Below, piece after piece: positions 9,197 through 17,264 of a DNA stretch of 64,000 bases (position 1 is its first letter; every line of letters begins with the position of its first letter). The stretch is from Plantibacter flavus (lineage in GTDB: Bacteria; Actinomycetota; Actinomycetes; Actinomycetales; Microbacteriaceae). The notes under the pieces were generated by a model. The model had not been told where the DNA came from. It saw only the letters and a program-made list of their open reading frames with translations, and did not search any database. The position numbers and the translations under genes are program-made. The stretch lies in assembly GCF_002024505.1 (NCBI RefSeq), contig NZ_CP019402.1, forward strand, positions 3,968,001 through 4,032,000. Direction: 5' to 3'.

Positions 9197-9658
9197 ATGA
9201 CCAGCGAGCAGCCTCCCGTCCAGTACCACGTCGCCAGAGCGGCCGAGATGGATCCGGTGACGCTCTACCGTGTGCTGAAGATCCGCGTCGACGTCTTCGT
9301 CGTCGAGCAGACGGCGCTCTTCGCCGATCTCGACGGACGCGACATCGAGGACGGGACCCTCATCGCCTGGGCGCAGGAGGGCGACGAGGTGCTCGCGACG
9401 ATCCGGATCCTGACCGAGGCCGAGCACTCGGAGATCGGACGGGTGGCCACGGCGTTCACCGCCCGCGGGCGAGGTCTCGCCGCGGAACTGATCCGCCGCG
9501 CGGTCGCCGACCACGGGCATCGGGAACTCCGCATGGGCGCCCAGAAACGCCTCGCCGACTGGTACGGCCGGTTCGGGTTCGAGATCAGCGGCCCCGATTA
9601 TGTGGAGGACGACATCGTGCACGTCCCGATGACGCGCGTCGCCACGCCGAGCGACTGA
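9197..9658 (+). CDS. ElaA-type GNAT N-acetyltransferase
   Basis: A 153-residue GNAT-fold protein of the ElaA branch, which would transfer an acetyl group from acetyl-CoA to an unknown amine. Signs are LYRVLKIRVDVFVVEQ near the N-terminus (the ElaA signature), the strand LATIRIL, the acetyl-CoA loop in FTARGRGLAAELI (a Q/RxxGxG/A-like motif), and the C-terminal DWYGRFGFEISGPDYVEDDIVHVPM. TACAGT ends six bases before the ATG at 9197, suggesting a leaderless start; a GTG three bases upstream is the alternative. It points away from hemQ and is probably independent of heme synthesis. Confidence 0.87.
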   Translation: MTSEQPPVQYHVARAAEMDPVTLYRVLKIRVDVFVVEQTALFADLDGRDIEDGTLIAWAQEGDEVLATIRILTEAEHSEIGRVATAFTARGRGLAAELIRRAVADHGHRELRMGAQKRLADWYGRFGFEISGPDYVEDDIVHVPMTRVATPSD

Positions 9659-9674
9659 CCGGCGGCGGGACGCG

Positions 9675-9926
9675 TCAGCGCGCGATGGCGCGGACGATGC
9701 CCCATACGGCCAGCCCCGCCGCACCGGCGAGGCCCGCGACACCGGCGTAGAAGACCGCCGGGCGTTCGACCTTGACGGTCGCGATCTGCACGATGGCACG
9801 ACGCTTGGCGCGGTGCACCTGCTTCGGGACGTTGAGCTTGTCCTCGATCGCGTTCAGTGTGGCGACGAGCTCGGCACGAGCCTGCTCGGGCGAGGGCGTC
9901 GCCCCCGGGAACTGGTCAACGGTCAT
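9675..9926 (-). CDS. DUF3618 small membrane protein
   Basis: An 83-residue protein with the DUF3618 layout: an amphipathic helix SPEQARAELVATLNAIEDKLNVPKQV, a basic stretch (HRAKRRAIVQ), and one transmembrane helix near the C-terminus (about residues 58-79). The function of the family is unknown. It overlaps the preceding holin-like gene by 11 bases and is the third gene of a small envelope operon (10778-9675). Confidence 0.85.
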   Translation of the reverse strand: MTVDQFPGATPSPEQARAELVATLNAIEDKLNVPKQVHRAKRRAIVQIATVKVERPAVFYAGVAGLAGAAGLAVWGIVRAIAR

Positions 9927-10338
9927 ACTCGCCGAGTCCCTTCACTGCCTTGATGTCTTCCTTCACGTTGTCCATCGGGCTCGGGTCCTCGTTGATCTTC
10001 TTGAAGTAGCGCAGCGCGATCAGTACGAGGACCGCAGCGACGAGGACGAAGAGCACGAAGACGCAGAGCGCCGCCAGCCACGAGGGCATGACGAGCGCGA
10101 GCGCGAGGATCAGTACAGCGACGAGCACGCCGACCGCGAAGAAGAGGAACACCGCGGCACCGGCGACGAAGGCCGCGCCGATACCCGCGTACTTGCCCTT
10201 GTGGGCGAGCTGCGTCTTGAGGTTGGCGATCTCGGCCTTGACCAGGTTCGAGACGACCCCCGGCAGCTGGCCGACGAGGGTCAGGAGGGACTCGTCGCGC
10301 TTGTCGTAGCGCGGCTCCGAGCGGTTGCGGTCACTCAT
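9916..10338 (-). CDS. phage-holin-superfamily (DUF1469) membrane protein
   Basis: A 140-residue protein with a polar start (MSDRNRSEPRYDKRDESL), the amphipathic helix LLTLVGQLPGVVSNLVKAEIANLKTQLAHKG, two transmembrane helices (about 53-80 and 85-110), and a charged tail. This is the DUF1469/Actinobacteria holin-superfamily X layout; despite the name it is a chromosomal membrane protein, not a lysis gene. The ATG at 10338 is chosen because MSDR starts are common in the family; an in-frame ATG at 10347 would add three residues. No clear ribosome-binding site separates them. Confidence 0.83.
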   Translation of the reverse strand: MSDRNRSEPRYDKRDESLLTLVGQLPGVVSNLVKAEIANLKTQLAHKGKYAGIGAAFVAGAAVFLFFAVGVLVAVLILALALVMPSWLAALCVFVLFVLVAAVLVLIALRYFKKINEDPSPMDNVKEDIKAVKGLGEYDR

Positions 10339-10355
10339 GAACGGCATCGTCGGTG

Positions 10356-10778
10356 CTACTCGCCGCTCTTGGGCTTGGGTGCCGTCGTCTTGGGCGCGGC
10401 AGGCTTCCGCACTGCGGGCTTCGAGGCCGACGACGTCGAGGTGCCGGAGGCCGTGCGGGCGTCCTTGACCGTCTCGGACACGTCCTGGACGGTGTCCTCG
10501 GTCTTCGAGATGGCCTTGTCGAGCTTCTGGCCGGGCGTCGAACCCTGCTGGCTGACGACCTTCGCGACGGCGCTGACGCCGCTCCACAGAGCCGCGGGGA
10601 CCTCGCTGATGCGTGCCTTCGCGAAGTCCTCGACCTTGCCGCGCTGCGCGCGCACCGGCTTCGCGTTCCACAGCTTGACCCACTGCGTCTTGATCTGCTC
10701 GTAGCGTTCGCGTCCGGCGCGGGTACCGAGCACGTAGCCCGTGAGCCCACCGACGACGAACATGACCTTGCCCTTCAT
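10356..10778 (-). CDS. YtxH-like envelope protein
   Basis: A 140-residue protein that starts with MKGKVMFVVGGLTGYVLGTRAGRERY, a glycine-rich single membrane helix followed by the basic TRAGRERYEQI motif typical of YtxH-like proteins. An amphipathic central part and a C-terminal Ala/Lys/Pro/Thr-rich tail (about residues 105-140) follow. GGAGG six bases before the ATG at 10778 decides the start over an upstream in-frame ATG at 10817. It heads the operon with the holin-like and DUF3618 genes, which together look like membrane-surface proteins of unknown job. Confidence 0.82.
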   Translation of the reverse strand: MKGKVMFVVGGLTGYVLGTRAGRERYEQIKTQWVKLWNAKPVRAQRGKVEDFAKARISEVPAALWSGVSAVAKVVSQQGSTPGQKLDKAISKTEDTVQDVSETVKDARTASGTSTSSASKPAVRKPAAPKTTAPKPKSGE

Positions 10779-10910
10779 GGCGCCTCCGTCTGTTCGAGTG
10801 GTGCTGTGATGCTGCATCCAACGGGACCAGCGTAGTCGGGTGTCACTCCCACGCCACCATCCGGTCGGGGGTTGACAGGAAAAGATGCCGGGTCGGGCAT
10901 ATGGGCGCGT

Positions 10911-12454
10911 CTACCGCTGCAGCGCCTGATGGCGGAGTCGTGCCGCCGCCTCGTGGGCGTCGGGGACCACCGAGGCGAGCCCCGTCCCCGACAACCAGGC
11001 ACCCGTGACCGCGAGGTCGGGCACCTCGGCCACCGCTTCCCGGATGGCCGTCGAGCGTTCACGCTGGCCGCGCGCGGCGGTCGGTTGCGTCCCCGTCCAG
11101 GAGATGCGGTGGAAGCCGCGGACGCTGCCCGGGTCGAGCTGGACGCCGAGCATCGCGGACGCGTCGTGCAATGCCGTCGAGAGCAGCTCCTCGTCGGTCG
11201 ACGCGCTCGTCGCGTCGGCCTCGCCCTGACGGCCGAAGGACAGGCGGACGACGTGGCGGTGCTCGCCATGCTCCTTCGCGCGGTCGGCGAGCCAGGCCCA
11301 CTTCGCCGTCGCGTGGGTGAGCGCCTTGGCGTGGAGCGTGGAGCCGGGTGCGACGAGCAGCCCGGAGCCACGCGGTGCGGCGTCGAGTGCCGGTTCGTCG
11401 AGCACGATCGTCACGAGTTCGATCGGCGCGGGCAGGACCGGGTCGCCCGCATCGTCGCCGGCGGCGGGGAGGTCGCGGAGCGCCGGCCCGACGTCGGCCA
11501 GCAGGTTGCGGGCCGGCTGCTCGGGCGTCGCGATGAGGACGAGATCGGCCTCGAGCACCCGACCGTCGGTCAGGGCGACGTACCAGGGGCCTTCGACGCG
11601 CCCGCGGCGGCGGGACGCTCGCTCATCCGCGGGAGGCCGGCGTCGCCGAGGCCGACACCCGGTCCGTCCACGTCGATGTCGAACGGGTTCCGGGAGATCG
11701 CCGTGACGGCGACGCCGGTGATGAGCGTCGACCCCCACCGCTCGAGCTCCGCGGTCAAACCGTCGACGAGGACGGTCATCCCACCGTCGAGGCCACCGAC
11801 CGCGGCACCGGCGGGCGCGTTCTCCCGGAGGGCCGCGACGGCGAGGGACAGCGCCCCGGTGCGGGTCAGCGCGGCGTTCAGTCCAGGAGCCGCGCGGTCG
11901 ACGTCGAGGTCGTCCGGAGCGGCCGAGTAGACGCCCGAGGTGACCGGTGCGACGAGGAGGTCGTGGACGGCCGCGCCCATGCGCTTCCGGACGAGCGCAC
12001 CGAGGTTGTGCTCGGTGCCGATCGTGAGCGGCGGGCGGATGCGGTCGAGGTAGGCGCGCAGGGCCCCCTTCCAACCGATGACCCGACGGACGTCGTCGGC
12101 GAGGGGGTTCGTCGGGATGCCCAGCAGTCCCGCCTTGGGGAGCGGGACACTCCGCTGCGGCTGTCCGGGCTTGGCGACGTGCAACCAGGCCCCGGCCCGA
12201 TTGGGACGCACGACGCGGTCGGTCAGTCCCAGCTGCTCGATGAGCTCGGCGACCGAGTCACCGCGCGTCGCGAAGCTCTCGGCACCGACGTCGACGCGGA
12301 GACCCGCGACCTCGGCGGCCGCGAGCGCACCACCGAACGACTCCTGCGCATCGACGACCGTGACCGAGATGCCGACATTGGCGCAGTCGACCGCGCCGAC
12401 GAGTCCGGCCACACCACCGCCGATGACGACGAGACGCTTCGGCTCGAGACTCAT
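10911..12454 (-). pseudogene. hemY: hemY, coproporphyrinogen III oxidase (FAD), frameshifted in this sequence
   Basis: In the coproporphyrin pathway HemY (CgoX) oxidises coproporphyrinogen III to coproporphyrin III with FAD and O2. The N-terminal half reads from the ATG at 12454: RLVVIGGGVAGLVGA (FAD dinucleotide motif), GLRVDVGAESFATRG, SGVYSAAPDDLDVD, and GLDGGMTVLVDGL. Around 11595-11616 the frame shifts: SERPAAAGA should continue as VEGPWYVALTDGR, which lies in the neighbouring frame and runs to TAG at 10911, ending with VTGAWLSGTGLASVVPDA, a typical HemY C-terminal FAD motif. One missing base in a GCC/GCG-rich run explains it; restored length is about 514 residues. The start overlaps the hemE stop by ATGA. 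Confidence 0.85.
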
Positions 12455-13542
12455 GCGGGCTGCCAATCGTGGGCGAGGGCGACGATGCGGGTCAGGACGT
12501 CCGGGTCGGTCTCGGGCGGGACCCCGTGGCCGAGGTTGAGGACGTGCGACGGCGCCGCCGTCCCGCGCTGGAGGATGTCGAGGACGTGCGCCTCGAGGAC
12601 CGACCATGGGGCGGCGAGCAGTGCCGGGTCGATGTTGCCCTGCACGGGTACGCCGCCACCGAGACGTCGGATGCCCTCGTCGAGCACCAGCCGGTAGTCG
12701 ATCCCGACCACGTCGGCGCCGACCCGGTGCATCGCACCGAGCAGTTCACCGGTCCCGACGCCGAAGTGCACCTTCGGGACGGGGAGGTCGGCGACGTGCG
12801 CGAGCGCGGCCCGGGAGGCCGGGGCGACGTGACGCTCGTAGTCCTCGAGGGAGAGCGCCCCCGCCCACGAGTCGAAGAGCTGCGCGGCCGACGCGCCGGC
12901 GAGCACCTGGGCGCGGAGGAAGCGACCGGTGACGTCCGCGCACCAGGCCATGAGCTTCGCCCACGAGTCCGGGTCGGCGTGCATGAGGGTGCGGGCGGCG
13001 AGGTGGTCCTTCGACGGCCCGCCCTCGACGAGGTAGGCGGCGAGCGTGAACGGCGCGCCCGCGAAGCCGATGAGCGGCGTCCGGCCGTCGCCGATCCCCG
13101 CGAGCCCGGCGACGGTGAGCGCGACGCCTTCGCGGATGGGCGCCAGTGTGTCGTCGAGGACGGCCGGATCGAGCGCGACCAGCGCGTCGACCTCGGCGGC
13201 CGTCCGGACCGCCGACCCCATGACGGGACCACGGCCCGGCACGATCTCGACCGCGACGCCGGCCTGCTTCAACGGCACGACGATGTCACTGAAGAAGATG
13301 GCCGCGTCCGTCCCGTGCCGTCGGATGGGCTGGAGGGTGATCTCGCTCGCCATCGCCGGGTCGAGGCAGGCGTCGAGCATGGCCGTCCCGATCCGCAACT
13401 CGCGGTACTCGGGCAGCGACCGGCCGGCCTGCCGCATGAACCAGACGGGCGTCCGCTCGGGACGGGTGCCGCGGTACGCGGTGATGAGCGGCGACGACCG
13501 GGTCACGCCGGTGACGAGGGGGTGTTCGGGTGGGAGACTCAC
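12451..13542 (-). CDS. hemE: uroporphyrinogen decarboxylase
   Basis: Removes four acetate carboxyls from uroporphyrinogen III to give coproporphyrinogen III. The 363-residue protein has PVWFMRQAGRSLPEYR near residue 30 (substrate-binding arginines), IFFSDIVVP with the conserved Asp, FAGAPFTLAAYLVEG, LFDSWAGALS and VQGNIDPALL. The GTG start at 13542 gives MSLPPEHPLV, which matches the usual HemE beginning; GAGGAT sits six bases ahead and may be a weak -10 for a leaderless start. It forms an operon with hemY and is divergent from hemA across 114 bases. Confidence 0.96.
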   Translation of the reverse strand: MSLPPEHPLVTGVTRSSPLITAYRGTRPERTPVWFMRQAGRSLPEYRELRIGTAMLDACLDPAMASEITLQPIRRHGTDAAIFFSDIVVPLKQAGVAVEIVPGRGPVMGSAVRTAAEVDALVALDPAVLDDTLAPIREGVALTVAGLAGIGDGRTPLIGFAGAPFTLAAYLVEGGPSKDHLAARTLMHADPDSWAKLMAWCADVTGRFLRAQVLAGASAAQLFDSWAGALSLEDYERHVAPASRAALAHVADLPVPKVHFGVGTGELLGAMHRVGADVVGIDYRLVLDEGIRRLGGGVPVQGNIDPALLAAPWSVLEAHVLDILQRGTAAPSHVLNLGHGVPPETDPDVLTRIVALAHDWQPA

Positions 13543-13644
13543 CCCTCCATCCTCCCATCTCCGCCCTGAGAGGGAGGGGCGTGCGTGCGATCGGGTGAGG
13601 GTCACCTGGGTGGCTTCCAGGAGAGGCCGCCGTGCGCGCTCGGG

Positions 13645-13650
13645 TAGACT
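13645..13650 (+). promoter_or_regulatory. -10 box of the hemA leaderless promoter
   Basis: TAGACT ends six bases before the GTG at 13657 and no ribosome-binding site is present. The same spacing is seen before hemB. The spacing chooses GTG 13657 over the ATG two codons downstream. No clear -35 element is visible. Confidence 0.55.
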
Positions 13651-13656
13651 CGTCGG

Positions 13657-15105
13657 GTGCTCATGTGTGTGACGGCGAGCCATAAGAACGCCACCTTCGA
13701 CCTCCTCGAACGACTCTCAGTCGGTGCCGAGGGCGTCGCCGCGCGCCTGGTCGAGCACCACGAGTGCGTCTCGGGTGCCGTCGTCGTGGCCACCTGCAAC
13801 CGGTTCGAGGCGTACATCGACCTCGACGAGCCCGTCACCGCCGCCGCATCCGTCGCCTTCGAGGCCGCTGCGGAGGCCGTCAGCGAGACCACAGGCATCC
13901 CCGCCGAGCAGCTGCGGGAGGTGTTCGACCTCAGCGTCGGCACCGCAGCCGCTGAGCACCTCTTCGCCGTGTCGGCCGGACTCGAGTCCGTCGTCGTCGG
14001 CGAGGGCGAGATCGCCGGCCAGGTGCGGCGCTCCCTCGAGGCAGCTCGCGCCGGTGGCACCACCAGTTCCGAGCTCGAGCGTCTGTTCCAGCGCGCGTCC
14101 CAGACCTCCCGCGGCATCAAGAACCGCACGCCGCTCGGTCGCGCCGGGCGCTCCATCGTGCGTCTCGCCCTGGACCTCGCGGAGAGCCGTATCGACGACT
14201 GGGCCACGCAGCGCGTGTTGCTCGTCGGCACCGGTGCGTACGCCGGCGCGAGCCTCGCCGCCCTCCGCGACCGCGGCGTCACCGACGTCCTCGTGTACTC
14301 GCCCTCCGGCCGTGCCGAGAAGTTCGCGCGCTCCCACGAGATCGGCTGGATCGGACACGACGACCTCGCCCGCACCACCGGTGAGGTCGACATCATCGTG
14401 ACCTGCACCACCGCCGAGGGCCACGTCGTCGACGCCGAACTGCTCCGCGCGGGTCGCACGGCCGTCGCCGCCGACCACCGCGCACGAGCCGCGGCCGCCA
14501 CGGACGCACCGACGCTCTCACTGGTCACCCCGGCCGCTCCCGAGCCCACCGGGGTCTCCGCCCTCGTCCACGACGTCATCACCGAAGCCGCCGCCGAGTG
14601 CCCGGTGCCGCACGCCTCGGCCCAGCTCGTCATCGACCTCGGCCTGCCGCGCAACGTCGACCCCGACGTCTCCACCGTTTCCGGTGTCGTCCTGCTCGAC
14701 CTCGAGACCATCCGCATCCACGCGCCGCTCGAGGAGCTGCAGGCCACCGAGGTCGCGCGCTCCATCGTCAGCCGCGCCGCGCAGAAGTTCGCCGCGGTCG
14801 GCGAGGAGCGCAGCCTCGAGCCCGCCGTCGTCGCCCTCCGCAGCCACGTGCACGCGCTCGTCGAGGCCGAGGTCGCCCGTGCGACCGCGCGTGGCGACGA
14901 CGACGGCTCGACCGCCCGCGCACTGCGTCACCTCGCCGGCGTGCTCCTGCACGAACCGACGGTGCGGGCGCGGAACCTCGCCCGCAACGGCGAGCAGGCC
15001 GCGTACACGACGGCGCTGCAGACGCTCTTCGGTATCGAGGTCCCCCAGGCACCGGCGGTCGTCGCTCCGGTCGCCGACACCGATTCGGCAGCTTCCGCCT
15101 CCTAG
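13657..15105 (+). CDS. hemA: glutamyl-tRNA reductase
   Basis: First enzyme of the C5 pathway: reduces glutamyl-tRNA(Glu) to glutamate-1-semialdehyde with NADPH. The 482-residue protein carries the active-site nucleophile Cys47 in [11 protein letters not shown], the segment [30 protein letters not shown], the NADPH loop [12 protein letters not shown] near residue 190, and [16 protein letters not shown]. Compared with shorter relatives it has an extra Ala/Thr-rich stretch near residues 275-310 ([16 protein letters not shown]) and a long C-terminal tail. It runs opposite to the rest of the heme locus. Start choice: GTG at 13657, six bases behind TAGACT. Confidence 0.96.
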   Translation: MLMCVTASHKNATFDLLERLSVGAEGVAARLVEHHECVSGAVVVATCNRFEAYIDLDEPVTAAASVAFEAAAEAVSETTGIPAEQLREVFDLSVGTAAAEHLFAVSAGLESVVVGEGEIAGQVRRSLEAARAGGTTSSELERLFQRASQTSRGIKNRTPLGRAGRSIVRLALDLAESRIDDWATQRVLLVGTGAYAGASLAALRDRGVTDVLVYSPSGRAEKFARSHEIGWIGHDDLARTTGEVDIIVTCTTAEGHVVDAELLRAGRTAVAADHRARAAAATDAPTLSLVTPAAPEPTGVSALVHDVITEAAAECPVPHASAQLVIDLGLPRNVDPDVSTVSGVVLLDLETIRIHAPLEELQATEVARSIVSRAAQKFAAVGEERSLEPAVVALRSHVHALVEAEVARATARGDDDGSTARALRHLAGVLLHEPTVRARNLARNGEQAAYTTALQTLFGIEVPQAPAVVAPVADTDSAASAS

Positions 15106-15130
15106 GCTTCCGACCCCACTGAGCCGTCTG

Positions 15131-15153
15131 GTCGCTGAGCCTGTCGGAGGGCG
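15131..15153. repeat. REP-like palindrome half, diverged copy
   Basis: A diverged copy of the dispersed element whose consensus half reads CCCTTCGACAAGCTCAGGGA. Here the minus-orientation version GGTCGCTGAGCCTGTCGGAG follows directly after hemA in the convergent gap and may assist termination. Confidence 0.5.
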
Positions 15154-15223
15154 CTCGAACGACGAACGGGCACCGGCGCGATGCCGATGCCCGTCATGAT
15201 CCGCCTGCCGAGCAGGCCGTGGA

Positions 15224-15817
15224 TCAGTAGTCGTAGTTGTAGCTGCTCGCGGTACCGATCGCGCCCGCGATGAGCAGGACGTAGAAGATGATGAAGATGA
15301 CACCGACGAGGACCGAGACGCCGCTCACGATCGTGCCGGCGAGGGCCAGGCCGCGGCCCTGCTCACCGGTGCGCTTGATCTGACCGAGCGCGATGATGCC
15401 GAGCACGAGGCCGACGACGCCGAACCCGACGAACGGGGCGATGAGCGAGATGATCGCCATGACGTTTGTCTTCGGGCCGGTCGGCTGCGCGTAGCCGTAC
15501 GGGGCCTGGGGCTGACCGTAGGGAGCGGCGGGCTGACCGTAGGGGTTCTGCTGCTGACCGTAGGGAGCGGCGGGCTGACCGTAGGGGTTCTGCTGCTCGC
15601 CGTACGGAGCCTGCGGCTGGCCGTACTTGGGCTGCTCGCCGTACTGCGGAGCCTGCTGGCCCGACTGCTCGCCGTAGGGCGAGGGCTGACCGTACTGCGG
15701 CGCCTGTTCCCCGTACTGCGGAGCCGGCGGAACCTGCGATTCGCCGTAGGCCGGCTGCTGGGGGTTCTGGCTCTGACCGTATGGGTCGTTCGGCTGGCCG
15801 GAGTTCGGATCAGTCAT
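15224..15817 (-). CDS. DUF4190 membrane protein with PYGQ/YGEQ repeats
   Basis: A 197-residue membrane protein. Residues 1-120 are a Pro/Tyr/Gly/Gln repeat region (repeats of PYGQ, QYGEQ and NPYGQPAAPYGQ) that is likely disordered. The rest has two hydrophobic helices flanking the conserved ALGQIKRTGEQGRGLALAG loop of DUF4190 proteins, and the tail ends in SSYNYDY. The start is the ATG at 15817; a longer frame exists but the MTDPNSGQPNDPYG start is typical for the family. The tyrosine-rich tail resembles actinobacterial proteins that form low-complexity interactions at the membrane, but its function is unknown. Confidence 0.85.
   Translation of the reverse strand: MTDPNSGQPNDPYGQSQNPQQPAYGESQVPPAPQYGEQAPQYGQPSPYGEQSGQQAPQYGEQPKYGQPQAPYGEQQNPYGQPAAPYGQQQNPYGQPAAPYGQPQAPYGYAQPTGPKTNVMAIISLIAPFVGFGVVGLVLGIIALGQIKRTGEQGRGLALAGTIVSGVSVLVGVIFIIFYVLLIAGAIGTASSYNYDY
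15512..15595. repeat. 42-bp perfect tandem duplication inside the PYGQ coding region
   Basis: Two head-to-tail copies of a 42-base unit (15512-15553 and 15554-15595) code for duplicated PYGQPAAPYGQQQN-like blocks. Such units allow repeat-number change in frame by slippage. Confidence 0.8.
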
Positions 15818-15953
15818 GAAGGTGCACCTCGCGCATAGGGGTTCGACGAACGGACTCATGCTTGCAGCGTGCCGTCGCCTTGTCAACACAGGGTAACCCG
15901 CGATCCCTGATGTTCACTGGGCTCGCGCGGCGCGCACCGGAGGCGGTGGCAAG

Positions 15954-16772
15954 ATGGACGAGGGGGTGCGGATGGACGAGGAATCGGTGGCGGAAGCCGA
16001 GGACGTCTCGCTCGCCGACGCCCCGCCGGTCGCCGAGCGACCTGGCGCGCTGGCCATCGCCGGGATCGTCGCCGCCGACTGGGTCCACTCGGTCGTCTGG
16101 CACACGCGGGCCTTCTTCAGCGGGCGCATCCCGAAGGAGTACGCCCGTGGCGACGCGAGTCGACCGGTCGTCGTCCTCATCCCCGGCGTGTACGAGACCT
16201 GGGCGTTCCTGAAGCCGGTGGCCGACCGCCTGAACGCCGACGGCTACCGGATCCGCATCGCGCGCGGCCTCGGCTACAACCGCAAACCCATCCGCGACAC
16301 GGCTGCCCGCTTCGCCCGTGCGCTCGGGCGGTTGCCGAAGCCCGCCGCAGGGTGCGTCATCGTCGCGCACAGCAAGGGAGGGCTCGTCGGGAAGGAGCTG
16401 CTCCTCACCGAACGCGAGCGGCTGGGCCTGCTCGGGGTCGTCGCGATCTGCTCGCCGTTCTCCGGATCGGTGCTCGCGAAGTACGTGGTCGACCCGAGCC
16501 TCCGTGCGTTCCTCCCGACGGACGAGACCATCGTCGCGCTCGGCGCCCCGCACGACGTCAACACCGACATCGTCTCGATCTACAGCACCTTCGACCCGCA
16601 CGTGCCGTCCAGCAGCGTGCTGCCCGGAGCGACGAACGTGCTCCTCCCGGTGCCGGGTCACTTCGTGATCCTCAGCACGGACGAACTCAAGGACGCCGTG
16701 GAACTCGCCGTCGACGGGTTCGCCGACCGGGTGCGGCCCGCGCTGGACCCCGAGAGCCCGGCCGACCGGTGA
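15954..16772 (+). CDS. alpha/beta hydrolase (lipase/esterase-like)
   Basis: A 272-residue protein with an alpha/beta-hydrolase core. Strand PVVVLIPGVYETWAFLKPVADRL near residue 65 carries the oxyanion region. The nucleophile elbow reads VIVAHSKGGLVGKE, with the serine near residue 140. The acid/base part probably involves FDPHVPSSS and VPGHFVILSTDE near the C-terminus, where the final His is a good catalytic candidate. No signal peptide is visible. GGAGG lies ten bases before the ATG; an ATG at 15972 is an alternative. The stop overlaps the next gene as GTGA, so the two are co-translated. The substrate is unknown. Confidence 0.82.
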   Translation: MDEGVRMDEESVAEAEDVSLADAPPVAERPGALAIAGIVAADWVHSVVWHTRAFFSGRIPKEYARGDASRPVVVLIPGVYETWAFLKPVADRLNADGYRIRIARGLGYNRKPIRDTAARFARALGRLPKPAAGCVIVAHSKGGLVGKELLLTERERLGLLGVVAICSPFSGSVLAKYVVDPSLRAFLPTDETIVALGAPHDVNTDIVSIYSTFDPHVPSSSVLPGATNVLLPVPGHFVILSTDELKDAVELAVDGFADRVRPALDPESPADR

Positions 16773-17200
16773 GCCGTGCACCCGCGGGCTCGGGCAGCCC
16801 GCTCCCCGACATTCTCGTGTCCGCGGTCGCGATCGTCCGCGGACGCCGGGTCCTCATGGTGACGGCTCGCGGTCGCGACGTCCTGTACATGCCCGGCGGG
16901 AAGATCGACGCGGGCGAGACGCCGGCCGAGGCCGCGGTCCGGGAGGCACGCGAGGAGGTCGCGGTCGAGATCGATCCGGCGCGGGTCTCGCCGTTGTTCA
17001 CGGTGGTCACGCAGGCGCACGGCGAGCCCGAGGGCCGGTTGGTGCGGATGCACGTCTTCGCCGCCGAGACGGACGAGACACCGACGCCCTCCGCCGAGGT
17101 GAGCGCGGTCCACTGGGTGGGCACGGAGTCACTCGACCGCTGCCCACCCGCGGGGCGTGAGGTGCTCGAACGCCTCGCGGCGGCGGGGCTCATCGACTGA
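16769..17200 (+). CDS. NUDIX hydrolase
   Basis: A 143-residue NUDIX-fold protein that would hydrolyse a nucleoside diphosphate linked to another group. The NUDIX box is clear near residue 45: GKIDAGETPAEAAVREAREE, with the REx2EE metal ligands complete, though the usual glycine after EE is alanine (EEVAVEI). Preceding LYMPGGK and following strands fit the fold. Translation starts at GTG 16769, overlapping the upstream hydrolase stop. The substrate cannot be deduced from the sequence. Confidence 0.88.
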   Translation: MSRAPAGSGSPLPDILVSAVAIVRGRRVLMVTARGRDVLYMPGGKIDAGETPAEAAVREAREEVAVEIDPARVSPLFTVVTQAHGEPEGRLVRMHVFAAETDETPTPSAEVSAVHWVGTESLDRCPPAGREVLERLAAAGLID

Positions 17201-17225
17201 GTGGGCGTTCGACAGCCGCATCCTG

Positions 17226-17249
17226 CCCTTCGACACGCTCAGGGACCGG
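17226..17249. repeat. REP-like element copy
   Basis: CCCTTCGACACGCTCAGGGA followed by CCGG, one mismatch from the element's consensus. It lies in the convergent gap between the NUDIX and beta-lactamase-like genes. Confidence 0.7.
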
Positions 17250-17264
17250 AGGAGCGAGACCGGC

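Noticed and set aside
9916..10338. The holin-like gene as a sign of a prophage
   Set aside because: No terminase, capsid, tail or integrase is present. DUF1469 proteins are normal chromosomal membrane proteins in this phylum.
15512..15595. The tandem 42-bp units as a CRISPR-like array
   Set aside because: There are no spacers. The units are in frame inside a coding repeat and have no palindromic repeat part.
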